A stretch of DNA of 49,115 nt, from contig SXON01000168.1 in assembly GCA_005778355.1 (NCBI GenBank), positions 1 to 49,115 on the forward strand, given 5' to 3'. The stretch comes from Pseudomonadota bacterium (GTDB lineage Bacteria; Myxococcota_A; UBA796; SXON01). Shown here piece after piece: positions 14,285 to 23,682 of the stretch. The notes below the pieces were generated by a model. That model saw nothing but the letters and a program-made list of their open reading frames with translations, had not been told where the DNA came from and searched no databases. Both the position numbers and the translations under genes were made by a program. How positions within the stretch are numbered: position 1 is the first letter of the stretch; every line of letters starts with the position of its first letter.

Positions 14285-16171
14285 ATGTGGTGGCTGACGA
14301 TCGCGTGCTCGCTCGAGAATCAGGTAGGAAACAAAGACGCCCCGAGCGGGGAGGACTCGGCCGACGGTGGCTCCGAGCCCGAGTTCGACACCAGCTCGGT
14401 GTCCGAGCCCGAGCCCTGCAACGGCGTCGATGACGACGGCGATGGCGCGGTCGACGAAGACTCCCCGGACTGGGACGGTGACGGCATCGCTGACTGCGTC
14501 GATGAGGGCTGCGATGTGGAGGTCCCCGAGCCCCGGACCGAAACACGCGGGGGGTGCACGGGCGAGTGGGGCGGCGGCGACCCCGGCAACGCCGCGGTCC
14601 TGTGGCGCTGGGAGGCCAACGAGTTCGCATACGCCATGCCGGTGGTCGGAGACGTAGACGGCGATGGCTCGCCCGAGGTCGTGTCGAGTGATGGGCCCGA
14701 CACGAGTTCGGCGTGCGACCTGGTGGTGCTCGATGGGGCTACCGGCGCCGAGAAGCTGCGCATCGACGAGGGCGCGTTCTGCTGGAGCGGCATCTCGCTC
14801 GCCGACCTCGATGGCGACGGTGCGGCCGAGATCTTCGCCGTGGATGGCAACCGGGCGGTCGTGGCATACACGGGCGCCGGCAACACCATCTGGTCGTTCG
14901 CCAGTGGCAACCAGCTCGTCTACCCGAACGTCGCCGATCTCGACGCCGACGGCGACCCCGAGGTGGTCGCCGGTATCGTCGTCCTCGACGCGACCAGCGG
15001 TTCGCGCCTCTCCACGTGGTATCTGGGGACGGAGCCGTACCCCGACGTCACCTTGTTCGACGTCGGGGGCGACGGCCGACTGGAGGTTGGCTCCGCCGGT
15101 GGCGCCTACGAGCCGGACGGGACGGAAGCTCTCCGCTGCGGGAGCGGACAATATGGACTCAGCATCCCGGTCCAACTCGACGCCGACGCGGCGACGGAGC
15201 TCGTCACCGCGATGGACCAGACGGTGCATGCCTGCGACGACAGTGGTGCGGCGCTGTGGAGCGCGAGCATCACGGCGTGTGTCCGCGCCGGCGCCATGTC
15301 CGCCGGGAACTTCGACGGCGACGACATGTCCGAGATCGTGGTACCGGACTCGGCCCGGCTCACCCTCCTCGACCACGACGGTACCAAGCTCTGGTCGGCC
15401 GCCCACCGCGACAGCTCCGGCGCGAACGGCGCCGCACTCTGGGACATCGATGCCGACGGCGTGCCCGAGCTCGTCTACACCGACCAGGAGGAATTCCACA
15501 TTTTCTCCGGCCTCGACGGCAGCGTCCTGTTCACCCAGTTCGACCACCAGTCGCAGACGCCGTACAACACCCCCACAATCGCGGACATCGACGGGGATGG
15601 CGACGGCGAGATCCTCTACAACTCCGACCAGGACGTCACGGGTGGCGGGAACGCCTTCACGGGCGTGACGGCCCTATACGACCCGGACCACGACTGGCCC
15701 TCGGCGCCAGAGTACTACCCGGGCCAAGCCTGGGACAGCGTGACCCTCGACGACACCCTGTCGGTGGTCGCCGCCCCCGACCCCTGGTGGAGCCTTCCCG
15801 GCGGCGTCTTCCGAGGGCAACCACTCGTCCCGGGCGGTCCGAGGCCCAACCTGGCGGTGTCTGTCCACGACGTCTGCTTCAGCGACTGCGACGGCGACTA
15901 CGCGCGGGTGTCCGTGCAAGTGTGGAATGACGGCGACGCCGACGAACCAGCCGGCTCCAGGCTTCGCTTGTACTCGAGCCCCGGGGGCACCGCAGTCGAG
16001 CTCTTGTCCGTCGACTTGCCCGAGATCCCCGCGGCGACATCAGTGGAATACACCTTTGGCATGCTGGGGAACGAGCTGGGCGGCCAAGTCCGCGCGGTCG
16101 TCACACCCGCGTCCGTCGACTGCAACGACAGCGACAACGAGGTCAGCTATGACGACCTCGAGTGCGAGTAA
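14285..16171 (+). CDS. FG-GAP repeat lipoprotein with CARDB-like C-terminus
   Basis: Encodes 628 residues. The start MWWLTIAC is an ultra-short lipoprotein signal with Cys8. A Ser/Glu/Asp-rich spacer and MopE-type metal-binding segments follow (CNGVDDDGDGAVDED, DWDGDGIADC). Seven FG-GAP-like Ca-binding repeats then build a beta-propeller (GDVDGDGSPEVV, ADLDGDGAAEIF, DIDADGVPELVY, DIDGDGDGEILY and others). The last 110 residues (PRPNLAVSVHDVCF onwards) resemble a CARDB adhesion module. It is predicted to be a surface or periplasmic, calcium-stabilised binding protein; the ligand is unknown. The gene ends seven bases from a convergent gene. Confidence 0.85.
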   Translation: MWWLTIACSLENQVGNKDAPSGEDSADGGSEPEFDTSSVSEPEPCNGVDDDGDGAVDEDSPDWDGDGIADCVDEGCDVEVPEPRTETRGGCTGEWGGGDPGNAAVLWRWEANEFAYAMPVVGDVDGDGSPEVVSSDGPDTSSACDLVVLDGATGAEKLRIDEGAFCWSGISLADLDGDGAAEIFAVDGNRAVVAYTGAGNTIWSFASGNQLVYPNVADLDADGDPEVVAGIVVLDATSGSRLSTWYLGTEPYPDVTLFDVGGDGRLEVGSAGGAYEPDGTEALRCGSGQYGLSIPVQLDADAATELVTAMDQTVHACDDSGAALWSASITACVRAGAMSAGNFDGDDMSEIVVPDSARLTLLDHDGTKLWSAAHRDSSGANGAALWDIDADGVPELVYTDQEEFHIFSGLDGSVLFTQFDHQSQTPYNTPTIADIDGDGDGEILYNSDQDVTGGGNAFTGVTALYDPDHDWPSAPEYYPGQAWDSVTLDDTLSVVAAPDPWWSLPGGVFRGQPLVPGGPRPNLAVSVHDVCFSDCDGDYARVSVQVWNDGDADEPAGSRLRLYSSPGGTAVELLSVDLPEIPAATSVEYTFGMLGNELGGQVRAVVTPASVDCNDSDNEVSYDDLECE

Positions 16172-16178
16172 GGCCCAC

Positions 16179-16640
16179 CTACTCGCCCGTGTCCTCGTCG
16201 ACATACTCGTAGTACACGAGATCGCGCTCCACACCCGCGACGGCGAGGTGTACCGGGCCCAGGTCACGCGCGAAGACCCAGGACCCGGTGAGCTCGCCCT
16301 CGGATACTGTGGTCGAGACCGTGTCGGGAAAGGTGCCGTAGTAGGCGGTGTAGTCGCTCGAAGATCGCGGCTCGGCAGGAAGGAACTCCACACCGTCCAC
16401 CCGCAAGGGTCCGTCCACCGTCACCTCGTGTCGCGACCACACAGGCGCCTCGTCCCAGTCCGCCCCCTCGCGGAGCTCCCAGGCCTCCTCCAGGATGGCG
16501 AGCCAGAGGGGCACGTCGTCCGGCGTGGCGCCCGGCGCGTAGGCCAGGCGCGTGCCCGGCACGCCCGCGTAGTCCACGGCACGCCGCTGGTTCTCAGCGT
16601 CGACCGGGCCCTCGCCGCAGGCCAAGAGGAGACCGATCAC
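16179..16640 (-). CDS. Small lipoprotein, GTG start
   Basis: Encodes 153 residues. The GTG start overlaps the stop of the upstream gene (GTGA at 16637-16640). The product begins MIGLLLAC, an ultra-short lipobox signal with Cys8. The mature part is acidic and beta-rich and has no other Cys or recognised domain. It is co-translated with the haem-motif propeller protein and probably sits on the same side of the membrane. The upstream codons in this frame read through the neighbour's coding sequence, so the GTG is the likely start. Confidence 0.75.
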   Translation of the reverse strand: MIGLLLACGEGPVDAENQRRAVDYAGVPGTRLAYAPGATPDDVPLWLAILEEAWELREGADWDEAPVWSRHEVTVDGPLRVDGVEFLPAEPRSSSDYTAYYGTFPDTVSTTVSEGELTGSWVFARDLGPVHLAVAGVERDLVYYEYVDEDTGE

Positions 16641-18217
16641 TCGGCCCACATCGGGATGTGGTTGTTCTGCGCCGAGTCTTGTCCCGGCAGCCAGAAGGCC
16701 GGCCAGGAAGGGTCGACGCCGTCCGCCGCGCGTTCCGGGTCGAAACCGGCCACCCAGAGCTGCGGGTTGCCGGTGGTCACGCTGCCGTAAACCCGGTTGG
16801 ACGAGAACGCGAGCCACATCACCTCGTCGTCGGGCAGCGGTCCCCAGCGGGGCAGCGAGTTGGTGAGTCCGGCTGCCTGGTTCGCCGCGACGAGCTCCAG
16901 GACCGTGGCGCCGTCGGGGCTGGCCACGAACACGGCGGCGTCGGTGTCGGCGTAGCTGTCGCCCGTCGACACGTTGAACGCGATCCACTCGCCGTCCGGC
17001 GACCACGCTGGGTAGTAGGCGTTGAGCGGGTCGGCGGGGTCGTACACCACCACCGGACTCGACCAGCTACCCCCCGAGCGCTCCATTACCGCGATCTTGC
17101 CGCCGGAGAAGTACCAGTCGCCCCCGTCGCCGTTGTTGAGCACCATCGCCACGCGGCTGCCGTCGGGCGACCAGTCCGGGTGGGTGGCGTAGGCGCCGGT
17201 GGCAAGCGTCTCGAGGAAAGCCCCACTCTCGGCGTCATACAGGCTCAGTTGTCCCATGTAGGCGACCAGCAGCTGTTTGGCGTCCGGCGAGAAGGTGTTG
17301 AAGTTCCCGTAGGTACCGGACGCATAGGCCACGATGTCGCTCTGGTCGGCGAGGCGCTTCACGCCAAGGGCGCCGTTACCGCCGTCGTAGGTGAACGCGA
17401 TCTTGTCGCCGCGCACCGAGTGACAGCCCACGCAATAGCCGCTGGAGGAGGCGGTGAGAAAGTCGACCGCGTTCTCGCCGTAGGGGATCTCCCGGATGCC
17501 GCTCGCCGAGGTGGACCAGTAGTAGATGCTGCCCCGCGCGTCGAAACGATTCACGTTGACCGTAATGATCTGTTCGGACCACACCTCTGCGCCCACCACC
17601 ATCGAGAGCTCCACCTCCACCGAGCCGCCCGCGTTGGTGCCCACCAGCGCGGCCCAGGTGGCCTCGTCGGCCGTCCAACTCGTGCCGGTGGTGTACACGC
17701 TCAGGTCGGTCACGTCGCTGCGGAACCGAAGCTTCACCGCAGACTGTCCCACCTCGTTCCACATGAAGCGGATGGAGGGCGTGTTCCGCGGCAGGTTGAC
17801 GTTGTCTTCCGGGTAGAGCCAGAGCCCGTCGTGGGGGATGCGCGGCGCGTCGAAGAGCCCCGGATCGACGCCCTCGTCCACGAGGGCATTCTCGAAAACC
17901 ACGGTGACCAGTGCGCTCGCCTCCAGACCCGCGTACCGGGCCGTCACGTAGCTCAGCCCGCCGGTGCTCAACGAAGGCGCAAAGAGGCCGCTACTGTCGA
18001 TGTCGCCGACCGTCCGGTTCGACAAGGTCCACTCCGCCTCGGGGAGCGTTTCCTCTTCGCCGCTCGGACGCACGCCCGACACCACGAACTGGGTGGCGTC
18101 GCCGCCCTCCGGACTGGTGTACACCGTCGTTTCGGCCGGGGCGACGGTCAGCTCGGCGTACTCCCCCGGCCCGGTGCCGGGGAAAGGCTTGGAGCAGGCA
18201 AGGACGAGCAGGATCAC
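16637..18217 (-). CDS. Lipoprotein with CxxCH haem motif and PD40/TolB-like propeller
   Basis: Encodes 526 residues. The GTG start gives MILLVLAC, an ultra-short lipoprotein signal with Cys8. Residues 20-110 form a bacterial Ig-like domain. After a linker comes a single cytochrome c-type motif, CVGCH (C262, C265, H266). A WD40/PD40-type beta-propeller follows, with the repeated signatures TFSPDAKQLLVAY, HPDWSPDGSRVAMV and YPAWSPDGEWIAF. If haem is attached it requires the periplasmic Ccm system. The motif sits at a domain boundary, as in other propeller-cytochrome hybrids. A -10-like GATACC lies eight bases before the GTG. Substrate unknown. Confidence 0.82.
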   Translation of the reverse strand: MILLVLACSKPFPGTGPGEYAELTVAPAETTVYTSPEGGDATQFVVSGVRPSGEEETLPEAEWTLSNRTVGDIDSSGLFAPSLSTGGLSYVTARYAGLEASALVTVVFENALVDEGVDPGLFDAPRIPHDGLWLYPEDNVNLPRNTPSIRFMWNEVGQSAVKLRFRSDVTDLSVYTTGTSWTADEATWAALVGTNAGGSVEVELSMVVGAEVWSEQIITVNVNRFDARGSIYYWSTSASGIREIPYGENAVDFLTASSSGYCVGCHSVRGDKIAFTYDGGNGALGVKRLADQSDIVAYASGTYGNFNTFSPDAKQLLVAYMGQLSLYDAESGAFLETLATGAYATHPDWSPDGSRVAMVLNNGDGGDWYFSGGKIAVMERSGGSWSSPVVVYDPADPLNAYYPAWSPDGEWIAFNVSTGDSYADTDAAVFVASPDGATVLELVAANQAAGLTNSLPRWGPLPDDEVMWLAFSSNRVYGSVTTGNPQLWVAGFDPERAADGVDPSWPAFWLPGQDSAQNNHIPMWAE

Positions 18218-18242
18218 GGCCGCACGGTATCCTCAGGCGAGG

Positions 18243-19388
18243 CTATCGGCTCAGCGCCCGCATCGAACCCACGCGGGCGCTCTCGCAGAGCTGGACGTTT
18301 GTGCTGGAATAAACGGCGCAGTCCGAGGGCAAGAGCGTCAGGGCCGCGTCGTAGCGCCGCGCGTTGAAGAGGGCGACGGCCGCCGCCAGCCGCGCCACGG
18401 AGGTGGACGGCAGCTTCGCTGCGAGCGCGGTCATTTCTGCGTCGCGACCCATCGCCTGTAGGGCCCGCAGGGCGACCTCGGCCGCCTTGCTGTCGTCCAT
18501 GACGATGGCCTCCACGAGGTTGTACGCCGCCTCGTTCGCCCCTTGCAACAGCCAGATCTCCGCGTGCTCCGCCATGACACGAGCGTCGAGGCCCGCCGAG
18601 CCCTTGGCTACGATGGCGTTGGCTCGGTCGAGATCGCGCCCGTTCACCGCGCAGCGGTAGGAAACGGCGCGCAGCCGGTCGGCATACTCGTCGGGTACCC
18701 GCACGCTGTCCACCCGGGCAAGGCAGTCCCGGGCACGACCGCTCCGGGCGAGGCCGAGGAGGCCGTTGAGCTTCGCGGAGGGCCGGCCGCGCACCAGCAC
18801 CGCGTCGATGGCGTCGGCAGGCGCGCGCGCGCCGTCGTCGAAGATCACCAGCGCCACCTGCTCCAGCACGTCAGCGTCCTCGGGGTAGGTGTAGAGCGCC
18901 GTCGTGGCGTGCGTCCACGCCGACGCCGCGCCGTTCTGGCCCCGCTCCACCGCCACCCGTGCAGCCGCCAGGGGTGCCGAGGAGCCGACTCGCTTTTCCA
19001 TCTCGTAGAGCGCGAGCTGGGCGTCCGACCAGCGCCGCTGTTCCACGAGGGACCGCACGAGGAAACCAGCTGCTACCTGAACTTCCCTCACCAACTTTTC
19101 GCGATCACCGGGCTGGGTGTCGCGACGCTTGAGCAAGAGGCCCGGGTCGAAGGGGGCTCCGACCTGGTAGAGGCTGGCGAGGTCGGCCAGGGCGGACTCG
19201 AGCGCTGCCCCGCCCACGCGGCAGCCGTCCAGCGCGAGGCGGGCGGCGAGGTCGTCGGGATCGCGGTCGACCCGGTCCATGAGCCTGGGTTCGACGCTGG
19301 GGCAGTTGCCGAGGGCGGCACGGGCCACGCTGTCGTCGGACACGATGTCGAAGTTGGCGGCCATCGCCGTGGCGAGGAGGGCGAACAT
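18243..19388 (-). CDS. Exported TPR-like helical repeat protein
   Basis: Encodes 381 residues. A short signal peptide, MFALLATAMAA, is followed directly by the mature domain. The rest is Ala/Leu/Arg-rich and almost entirely helical with degenerate TPR-like spacing (for example RRWSDAQLALYEMEKRV, ALFNARRYDAALTLL). Four to five Cys pairs are scattered through it, consistent with periplasmic location. I cannot name the family. It lies between the ARPP-1 lipoprotein and the haem-motif propeller on the same strand, 25 bases from the latter, so a shared transcript is likely. Such proteins usually act as assembly scaffolds. Confidence 0.75.
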   Translation of the reverse strand: MFALLATAMAANFDIVSDDSVARAALGNCPSVEPRLMDRVDRDPDDLAARLALDGCRVGGAALESALADLASLYQVGAPFDPGLLLKRRDTQPGDREKLVREVQVAAGFLVRSLVEQRRWSDAQLALYEMEKRVGSSAPLAAARVAVERGQNGAASAWTHATTALYTYPEDADVLEQVALVIFDDGARAPADAIDAVLVRGRPSAKLNGLLGLARSGRARDCLARVDSVRVPDEYADRLRAVSYRCAVNGRDLDRANAIVAKGSAGLDARVMAEHAEIWLLQGANEAAYNLVEAIVMDDSKAAEVALRALQAMGRDAEMTALAAKLPSTSVARLAAAVALFNARRYDAALTLLPSDCAVYSSTNVQLCESARVGSMRALSR

Positions 19389-19531
19389 GGCGGCGGAGTG
19401 TAGCAGAACGTCGCAGAGCGGCTCCGCGAAGGGCTCAGCGGCGTCAAGACAACCCCTCGGGGCGACCCCCCGGGCTAAGTCTTAACCCTTAACCTCCGAC
19501 ACCTTTCGGCCACCTTTCGGCCCCCTCGGGG

Positions 19532-20593
19532 CTACTTCGCGTAGGCGTTGAGCTGAAGAATATCGCCGTCCTTCGACCGTAGTTGATAGGCGTTGGTCGA
19601 CTTGCCCTCGGTCTCGACCTTGAGCGAGGCCTCGGCGGGCGCGTCCTCGCTGCTACGAACTTGACCAGCCACGGCGTCGGCGAGGAAGGCATGGGCGAGC
19701 GGGTCGGCCGGGGCGAGGGCGGCGGTGTCGGTGCCGATGGCGTCGAGCGCGAGGGAGCGGAGGCTCGGCTCGCGCACCGAGTCGTACAGCCCCGGGCTGC
19801 CGTAGAGCTCCACCGCAACGAGCTTGTCGCCGATCGCCGCCACGTGCCCCACGGTGCGGTCGTCGCGATCAAGCGCGGGGCCAAGAGTGGCGAGGTAGCG
19901 CGTGGCCTCGCCGATCAGCTCCTCGTTCCGCACCGAAGCCATGTAGGTGCCGGTGGAGGGCGCGAGCTTCGCCTTCGCGTCGGCGGTGCTCACCTTGGCC
20001 CGCTTCTCCTGGTTGAGCTCGGCCACCTTGGCCCAGGTGGCCGACTGGTTCTTCTCCACCTCGACCGTCCGGCGCAGGTCGATCTCCCCCTTCCCGCCGT
20101 AGCCGAAGGCGAGGCCCTGCCCTCCCTGTTGCCAGCGGCCATGCTCCACGCAGTTGACCGCGACCATCACCTTCCCCGACTTCGGCGGCAACAGCGTGCT
20201 CTCCGTCAGGATGCGATCCTGCTTTCCCCCGGTGACGACGTCGCCCGCCGCCAAGAGGACGGGCACCTCGCCGAGGTTCTCCACCTCGAGCTCCGGCACG
20301 CTGCCGCCCTCGTCCACCTCGCTGATCGCCACCAGCTTCTTCGAGAGGCCGTCGGCCAGCGAGAGCGCGCCCGCCGGGAGCGACGGGCGACCGGTGTCGA
20401 GGACCGGCCACACCGCCAGCTTGGCGTGGAGCGCACGCGGCCCCAGCTGGTACCGATCCGCCAGCGCAGCGGGCAACTGGGGCGCAGGCGCGGGTTCCAC
20501 GGGCACACCGTCGCGACCAGCCGGGAGCACGTTCTCGGCCTGCGCGGTGGGGTGGTTCTCGGTGACGAGGCAGGCGAGGAGGAGGAAGAACAT
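19532..20593 (-). CDS. ARPP-1 (DUF6569) domain lipoprotein
   Basis: Encodes 353 residues. ATG at 20593 gives MFFLLLAC, an ultra-short lipoprotein signal (Cys8); an in-frame GTG five codons earlier is possible but less likely. After a Pro/Ala spacer, residues about 55-350 match the ARPP-1/DUF6569 family: SEVDEGGSVPELEVEN, then VPVLLAAGDVVTGGKQDRIL and VNCVEHGRW in the family's order. ARPP-1 was named for co-occurrence with ADP-ribosylglycohydrolase and rhodanese-phosphatase genes. No such gene is adjacent here; instead it follows PdeM by 60 bases. Biochemical function is unknown, and export by lipobox is unusual for a family whose other members are often cytoplasmic. Confidence 0.8.
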   Translation of the reverse strand: MFFLLLACLVTENHPTAQAENVLPAGRDGVPVEPAPAPQLPAALADRYQLGPRALHAKLAVWPVLDTGRPSLPAGALSLADGLSKKLVAISEVDEGGSVPELEVENLGEVPVLLAAGDVVTGGKQDRILTESTLLPPKSGKVMVAVNCVEHGRWQQGGQGLAFGYGGKGEIDLRRTVEVEKNQSATWAKVAELNQEKRAKVSTADAKAKLAPSTGTYMASVRNEELIGEATRYLATLGPALDRDDRTVGHVAAIGDKLVAVELYGSPGLYDSVREPSLRSLALDAIGTDTAALAPADPLAHAFLADAVAGQVRSSEDAPAEASLKVETEGKSTNAYQLRSKDGDILQLNAYAK

Positions 20594-20653
20594 GGGGAGG
20601 ATCTCCACCCTTGTCGACCACCCGTCCCGCGTCGCGGTTCGTCGCGCCTTGTC

Positions 20654-21277
20654 TCAATCGTCGAGCGCGAGGACTTCGCCGGGCCCGCAGGCGTAGCGCC
20701 GCCATCCGAGGTCGCCCCGCACCACTGGGCCCCCGGAGAACCGCGTGAAGGCCGGGAGCACGCCGAGCGCGGAGCCGAGGAGAAACGCTGGGAATCGCAG
20801 GCGATCCGCCGTCCCCCGGATTGCGGCCGTGGGGTGCAGGTGGCCGGCCCAGGTGTAGGCGCCGGCCACCGCCCGTGGCTCGTGCACAAACGCGAAAGGT
20901 CCATCGACGAGCACCTCGTCGACCATCTCGATGCGCCAGCTCCCCGGCACGCCGTGACGGTCGTGGTTCCCGCGCACCAGCACCACGTCGGCGTCGAGGG
21001 CAACCCGCCACCGGGTCACGCGCTCCACTGTCGCGGGAGACAAGGCGCCGTGTACCAGATCGCCGATCACCAACAGCCGCCGGGCCCGCGTGTCGGCCAA
21101 GAGCGCCGCCAGCCGCGCGAGGTCGTCGTCCAGCTCGCCGGGCGGCAGCGGCAGTCCTCGGGCGCGAAAGCTGTCCCCCTTGCCGAGGTGCACGTCGGCC
21201 ACCACCACCGTGTCACGCCAACACAGCGCCCGGTCTGGGTGCAAGAACACGCTCTCACCGCTAATCTCGAGCCTCAC
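20654..21277 (-). CDS. pdeM: PdeM-type metallophosphoesterase nuclease
   Basis: Encodes 207 residues. All calcineurin-like metal motifs are present: DVHLGK (D-x-H), GDLVHG, RGNHD and GHLHP. The opening (LHPDRALCWRDTVVVADVHL) matches the ligase-associated DNA damage response nuclease PdeM. In the classical cluster PdeM stands with the Lhr-type helicase, the exonuclease-like Lex and an ATP-dependent ligase. Here only the helicase is adjacent; the start overlaps its stop by four bases (ATGA). It probably trims damaged DNA ends. The missing ligase and Lex could lie elsewhere. Confidence 0.88.
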   Translation of the reverse strand: MRLEISGESVFLHPDRALCWRDTVVVADVHLGKGDSFRARGLPLPPGELDDDLARLAALLADTRARRLLVIGDLVHGALSPATVERVTRWRVALDADVVLVRGNHDRHGVPGSWRIEMVDEVLVDGPFAFVHEPRAVAGAYTWAGHLHPTAAIRGTADRLRFPAFLLGSALGVLPAFTRFSGGPVVRGDLGWRRYACGPGEVLALDD

Positions 21278-23682
21278 CGGCGACTCCGCACCGCCCGGCG
21301 CACCCGGGCCTCCAGGGTCTCGGTGGTGGCGACGTTCTTCGAGAGGCGGGAGGTGAGGATGGGGAGGGCGAAGGGCGTGGGCTCCGGCGGCGTGACGATC
21401 ACGACGCGACAGGCGGCGAGACGCACGAGGGCCGCTCCGAGCCTAGCCTGCTCGAAGTGTTGCTCGATCACCTCCTGCCGAGCCTGCTGCAAGAGTGGGT
21501 TCGCCGGGTCGTAGCGTGAAAAAACGTCGTAGAGCAGCGAGGCGGAGGCCTGTACCTGCCGAGCGCTCTTCTTCTCCCAGGGCACGCCCGGGTGGATGAA
21601 GCCGGCCACCCGGGCCACGTCTCGGAAACGACGTCGCATGAGCTCGCTGATGTGAACAGAGGCGAGGATATCGTCTATCAGCTGATCGTGGGCGAAGATC
21701 TGGGGTGTGAGAAAGGCCGACCAGTCGATGGGTTCCGGGTGAAGCAGCTCGATGCCGTGGTCGTCCACCGCGATGGTGAAGGTGGCCGGACAAACCCGTC
21801 CCACGCGAAAGGCGAGCAGGGCTCCAAGCCCCTCGTGAACCCGTCGTCCCTCGCAGGGAAACAGAAAACAATGGTGTCCTTCCTCGGTTTGCACCAGCTC
21901 CACCAGAAGCTCGTCCACCGCCGGCACCCGAGAGAGGCGCGCCTGAGCCGCGATCATCGGCCGCGCCGTGTCGATCTCGCCCCCAGCCCGGCCCTGCCCA
22001 ACCTCGCCGATGACCCGTCGCAAGGCATGGCCGAGCGCACCGGTGATCGGGAGCTTGTTGCCGGGCCAGTGCGGCGTAAAGCGGCTCTTCTTCTTGGCAC
22101 GCTTGGCATAGACCGTGGCCTCGCGCACCATCAAGAGCTGCAGCACCTCGCCCGCGAAAACGAAGGTGTCACCCACGGCGAGCTGGGCGACAAAACCCTC
22201 GTCGATGGTGCCGATCTTGCCTCGACCGGCCACGGTCACCACCAGGGAGGCGTCGCTCACGATTGTCCCCACGCTCGAACGGTGAAGCGCCGCGATGCGA
22301 CGGTCGGGCACCCCCAGTCGTCCGTCTTCCTCCACCACCTTTCGGAAGTCCGGGTAGGCGGCGAGCGCGGTGCCGCCCTCGCGCACAAGCGCAAGAGCGG
22401 CGTCGAACTGCGCCCGCGTCAGCTCGCGGTAGCTGTGGGCCCCCCGGACCTCGTCGTACATCTCGTCCACCCGGAAGCCGCCGCCGAGCGCGCAGGTCAC
22501 GAGGTGTTGTGCGAGCACATCCACGGGCCGCGACAACGGTGTGCGAGGCTCCACCTCGCCCCGGGCCACGGCGTCGCGCACGGCGACGATCTCCAGGAGC
22601 TGCAGCGCGTGCGTGGGCACGCACATGAGGTGGGCCGTGGCACCGGGACGGTGGGCGGATCGTCCCGCGCGCTGCAAGATCTTCGCGATGCCCTTGGGTG
22701 AGCCCACCTGGACGACGCGCTCCACGGGCGCGAGGTCGACGCCAAGATCGAGTGACGATGTGCACACCACCAGCTTGAGCTCGCCTGTCTTGAGGCCGTC
22801 CTCCACGCGGGCTCGCTCCTCGCCATCGATGCTGCCGTGGTGGAGGCCCATCCACTCGAACCACTCGGGACGGAGCTGCACGATCGCCTGGTACCAGAGC
22901 TCAGCCTGTGCGCGCGTGTTGCAGAAAATCAGCGTGGGCAAGCTCAGGTCGATCCACGCCACGAGGCTCGGGGCGAGCTGCGTGCCAAAGTGCCCCGAGA
23001 AGGGGAGCGCAAAGCCGGGGGGCAAGGGCAGCGTGTCGATCTGAACGGGCCGGTCCACGTGCGCGCGGATCACCCGGGCCGGTCGCCCGGTGCCCACCAC
23101 CGCCTGGGCCGCCTCCTCGGCGTTGGCCAGCGTGGCTGAGAGCGCCCATGTACGGAGCGCCGGCGCGAAAGATCGCAGTCGCGACAGCGCCAGCTCCACC
23201 TGCGTGCCCCGCTTGTTGTCGATGAGCTCGTGCCACTCGTCGACGACCACCAACGAGAGGTCGCGAAAACGTTCGGCGGCCTCTGGCTGCGTCAACAAGA
23301 GCGACAGCGACTCGGGGGTGGTGATCAAGACCTCCGGGAGCCGGGCCTTCTGCCGCGCACGCACGCTCGACGAGGTGTCGCCCGTTCGCGTTTCCACGCG
23401 CAGGCCGAGGCGGAGATCGTCGACCGGGCGGCGCAAGGCCTTCTCGAGGTCGCGCGCCATCGCACGCAGCGGCGAGAGGTAGAGGATGCGCGCCCCGGCC
23501 GAGAGCGCGGCCAGCGTGGCGGCGTAGGTCTTGCCGGCTCCGGTGGGCACGGTCAATAGGCCACTTTCTCCCTGCATCTGGGCGTGCCAGAGTTCTCGCT
23601 GGAAGCCGTGCACGGTCCACCCGCGACTCTGCATCCAGGCCTCGGCCCGGGCGAGGGCGGCTGGATACGCTGCGGCCACCAT
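21274..23682 (-). CDS. lhr: Ligase-associated Lhr-type DEXH helicase
   Basis: Encodes 802 residues from ATG 23682. Superfamily 2 motifs run in order: FQRELWHAQ (Q-like motif), Walker A PTGAGKT (46-52), TTPESL, DEWH (148-151), SATLAN and FCNTRAQAE, with motif VI as QRAGRSAHRPG. The winged-helix and Lhr-core C-terminal domains follow, as in the helicase of the LigD-associated repair set. The length is normal for that group. Alternative starts are ATG 23688 or GTG 23730; 23682 is preferred because a -10-like GATAGT lies nine bases upstream, giving a leaderless start. The first codon overlaps the first codon of the opposite-strand lipoprotein. It unwinds DNA with 3'-5' polarity. Confidence 0.9.
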   Translation of the reverse strand: MVAAAYPAALARAEAWMQSRGWTVHGFQRELWHAQMQGESGLLTVPTGAGKTYAATLAALSAGARILYLSPLRAMARDLEKALRRPVDDLRLGLRVETRTGDTSSSVRARQKARLPEVLITTPESLSLLLTQPEAAERFRDLSLVVVDEWHELIDNKRGTQVELALSRLRSFAPALRTWALSATLANAEEAAQAVVGTGRPARVIRAHVDRPVQIDTLPLPPGFALPFSGHFGTQLAPSLVAWIDLSLPTLIFCNTRAQAELWYQAIVQLRPEWFEWMGLHHGSIDGEERARVEDGLKTGELKLVVCTSSLDLGVDLAPVERVVQVGSPKGIAKILQRAGRSAHRPGATAHLMCVPTHALQLLEIVAVRDAVARGEVEPRTPLSRPVDVLAQHLVTCALGGGFRVDEMYDEVRGAHSYRELTRAQFDAALALVREGGTALAAYPDFRKVVEEDGRLGVPDRRIAALHRSSVGTIVSDASLVVTVAGRGKIGTIDEGFVAQLAVGDTFVFAGEVLQLLMVREATVYAKRAKKKSRFTPHWPGNKLPITGALGHALRRVIGEVGQGRAGGEIDTARPMIAAQARLSRVPAVDELLVELVQTEEGHHCFLFPCEGRRVHEGLGALLAFRVGRVCPATFTIAVDDHGIELLHPEPIDWSAFLTPQIFAHDQLIDDILASVHISELMRRRFRDVARVAGFIHPGVPWEKKSARQVQASASLLYDVFSRYDPANPLLQQARQEVIEQHFEQARLGAALVRLAACRVVIVTPPEPTPFALPILTSRLSKNVATTETLEARVRRAVRSRR

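Noticed and set aside
13043-15547. 834-residue open frame on the minus strand
   Set aside because: It lies opposite mreB and the FG-GAP gene; its open frame follows from high G+C third positions of the true genes, and it has no recognisable domain.
19490-19531. Intrinsic terminator after the ARPP-1 gene
   Set aside because: Short CACCTTTCGGCC repeats and a weak GGCCCC/GGGGC hairpin occur, but there is no T-run in the direction of transcription.
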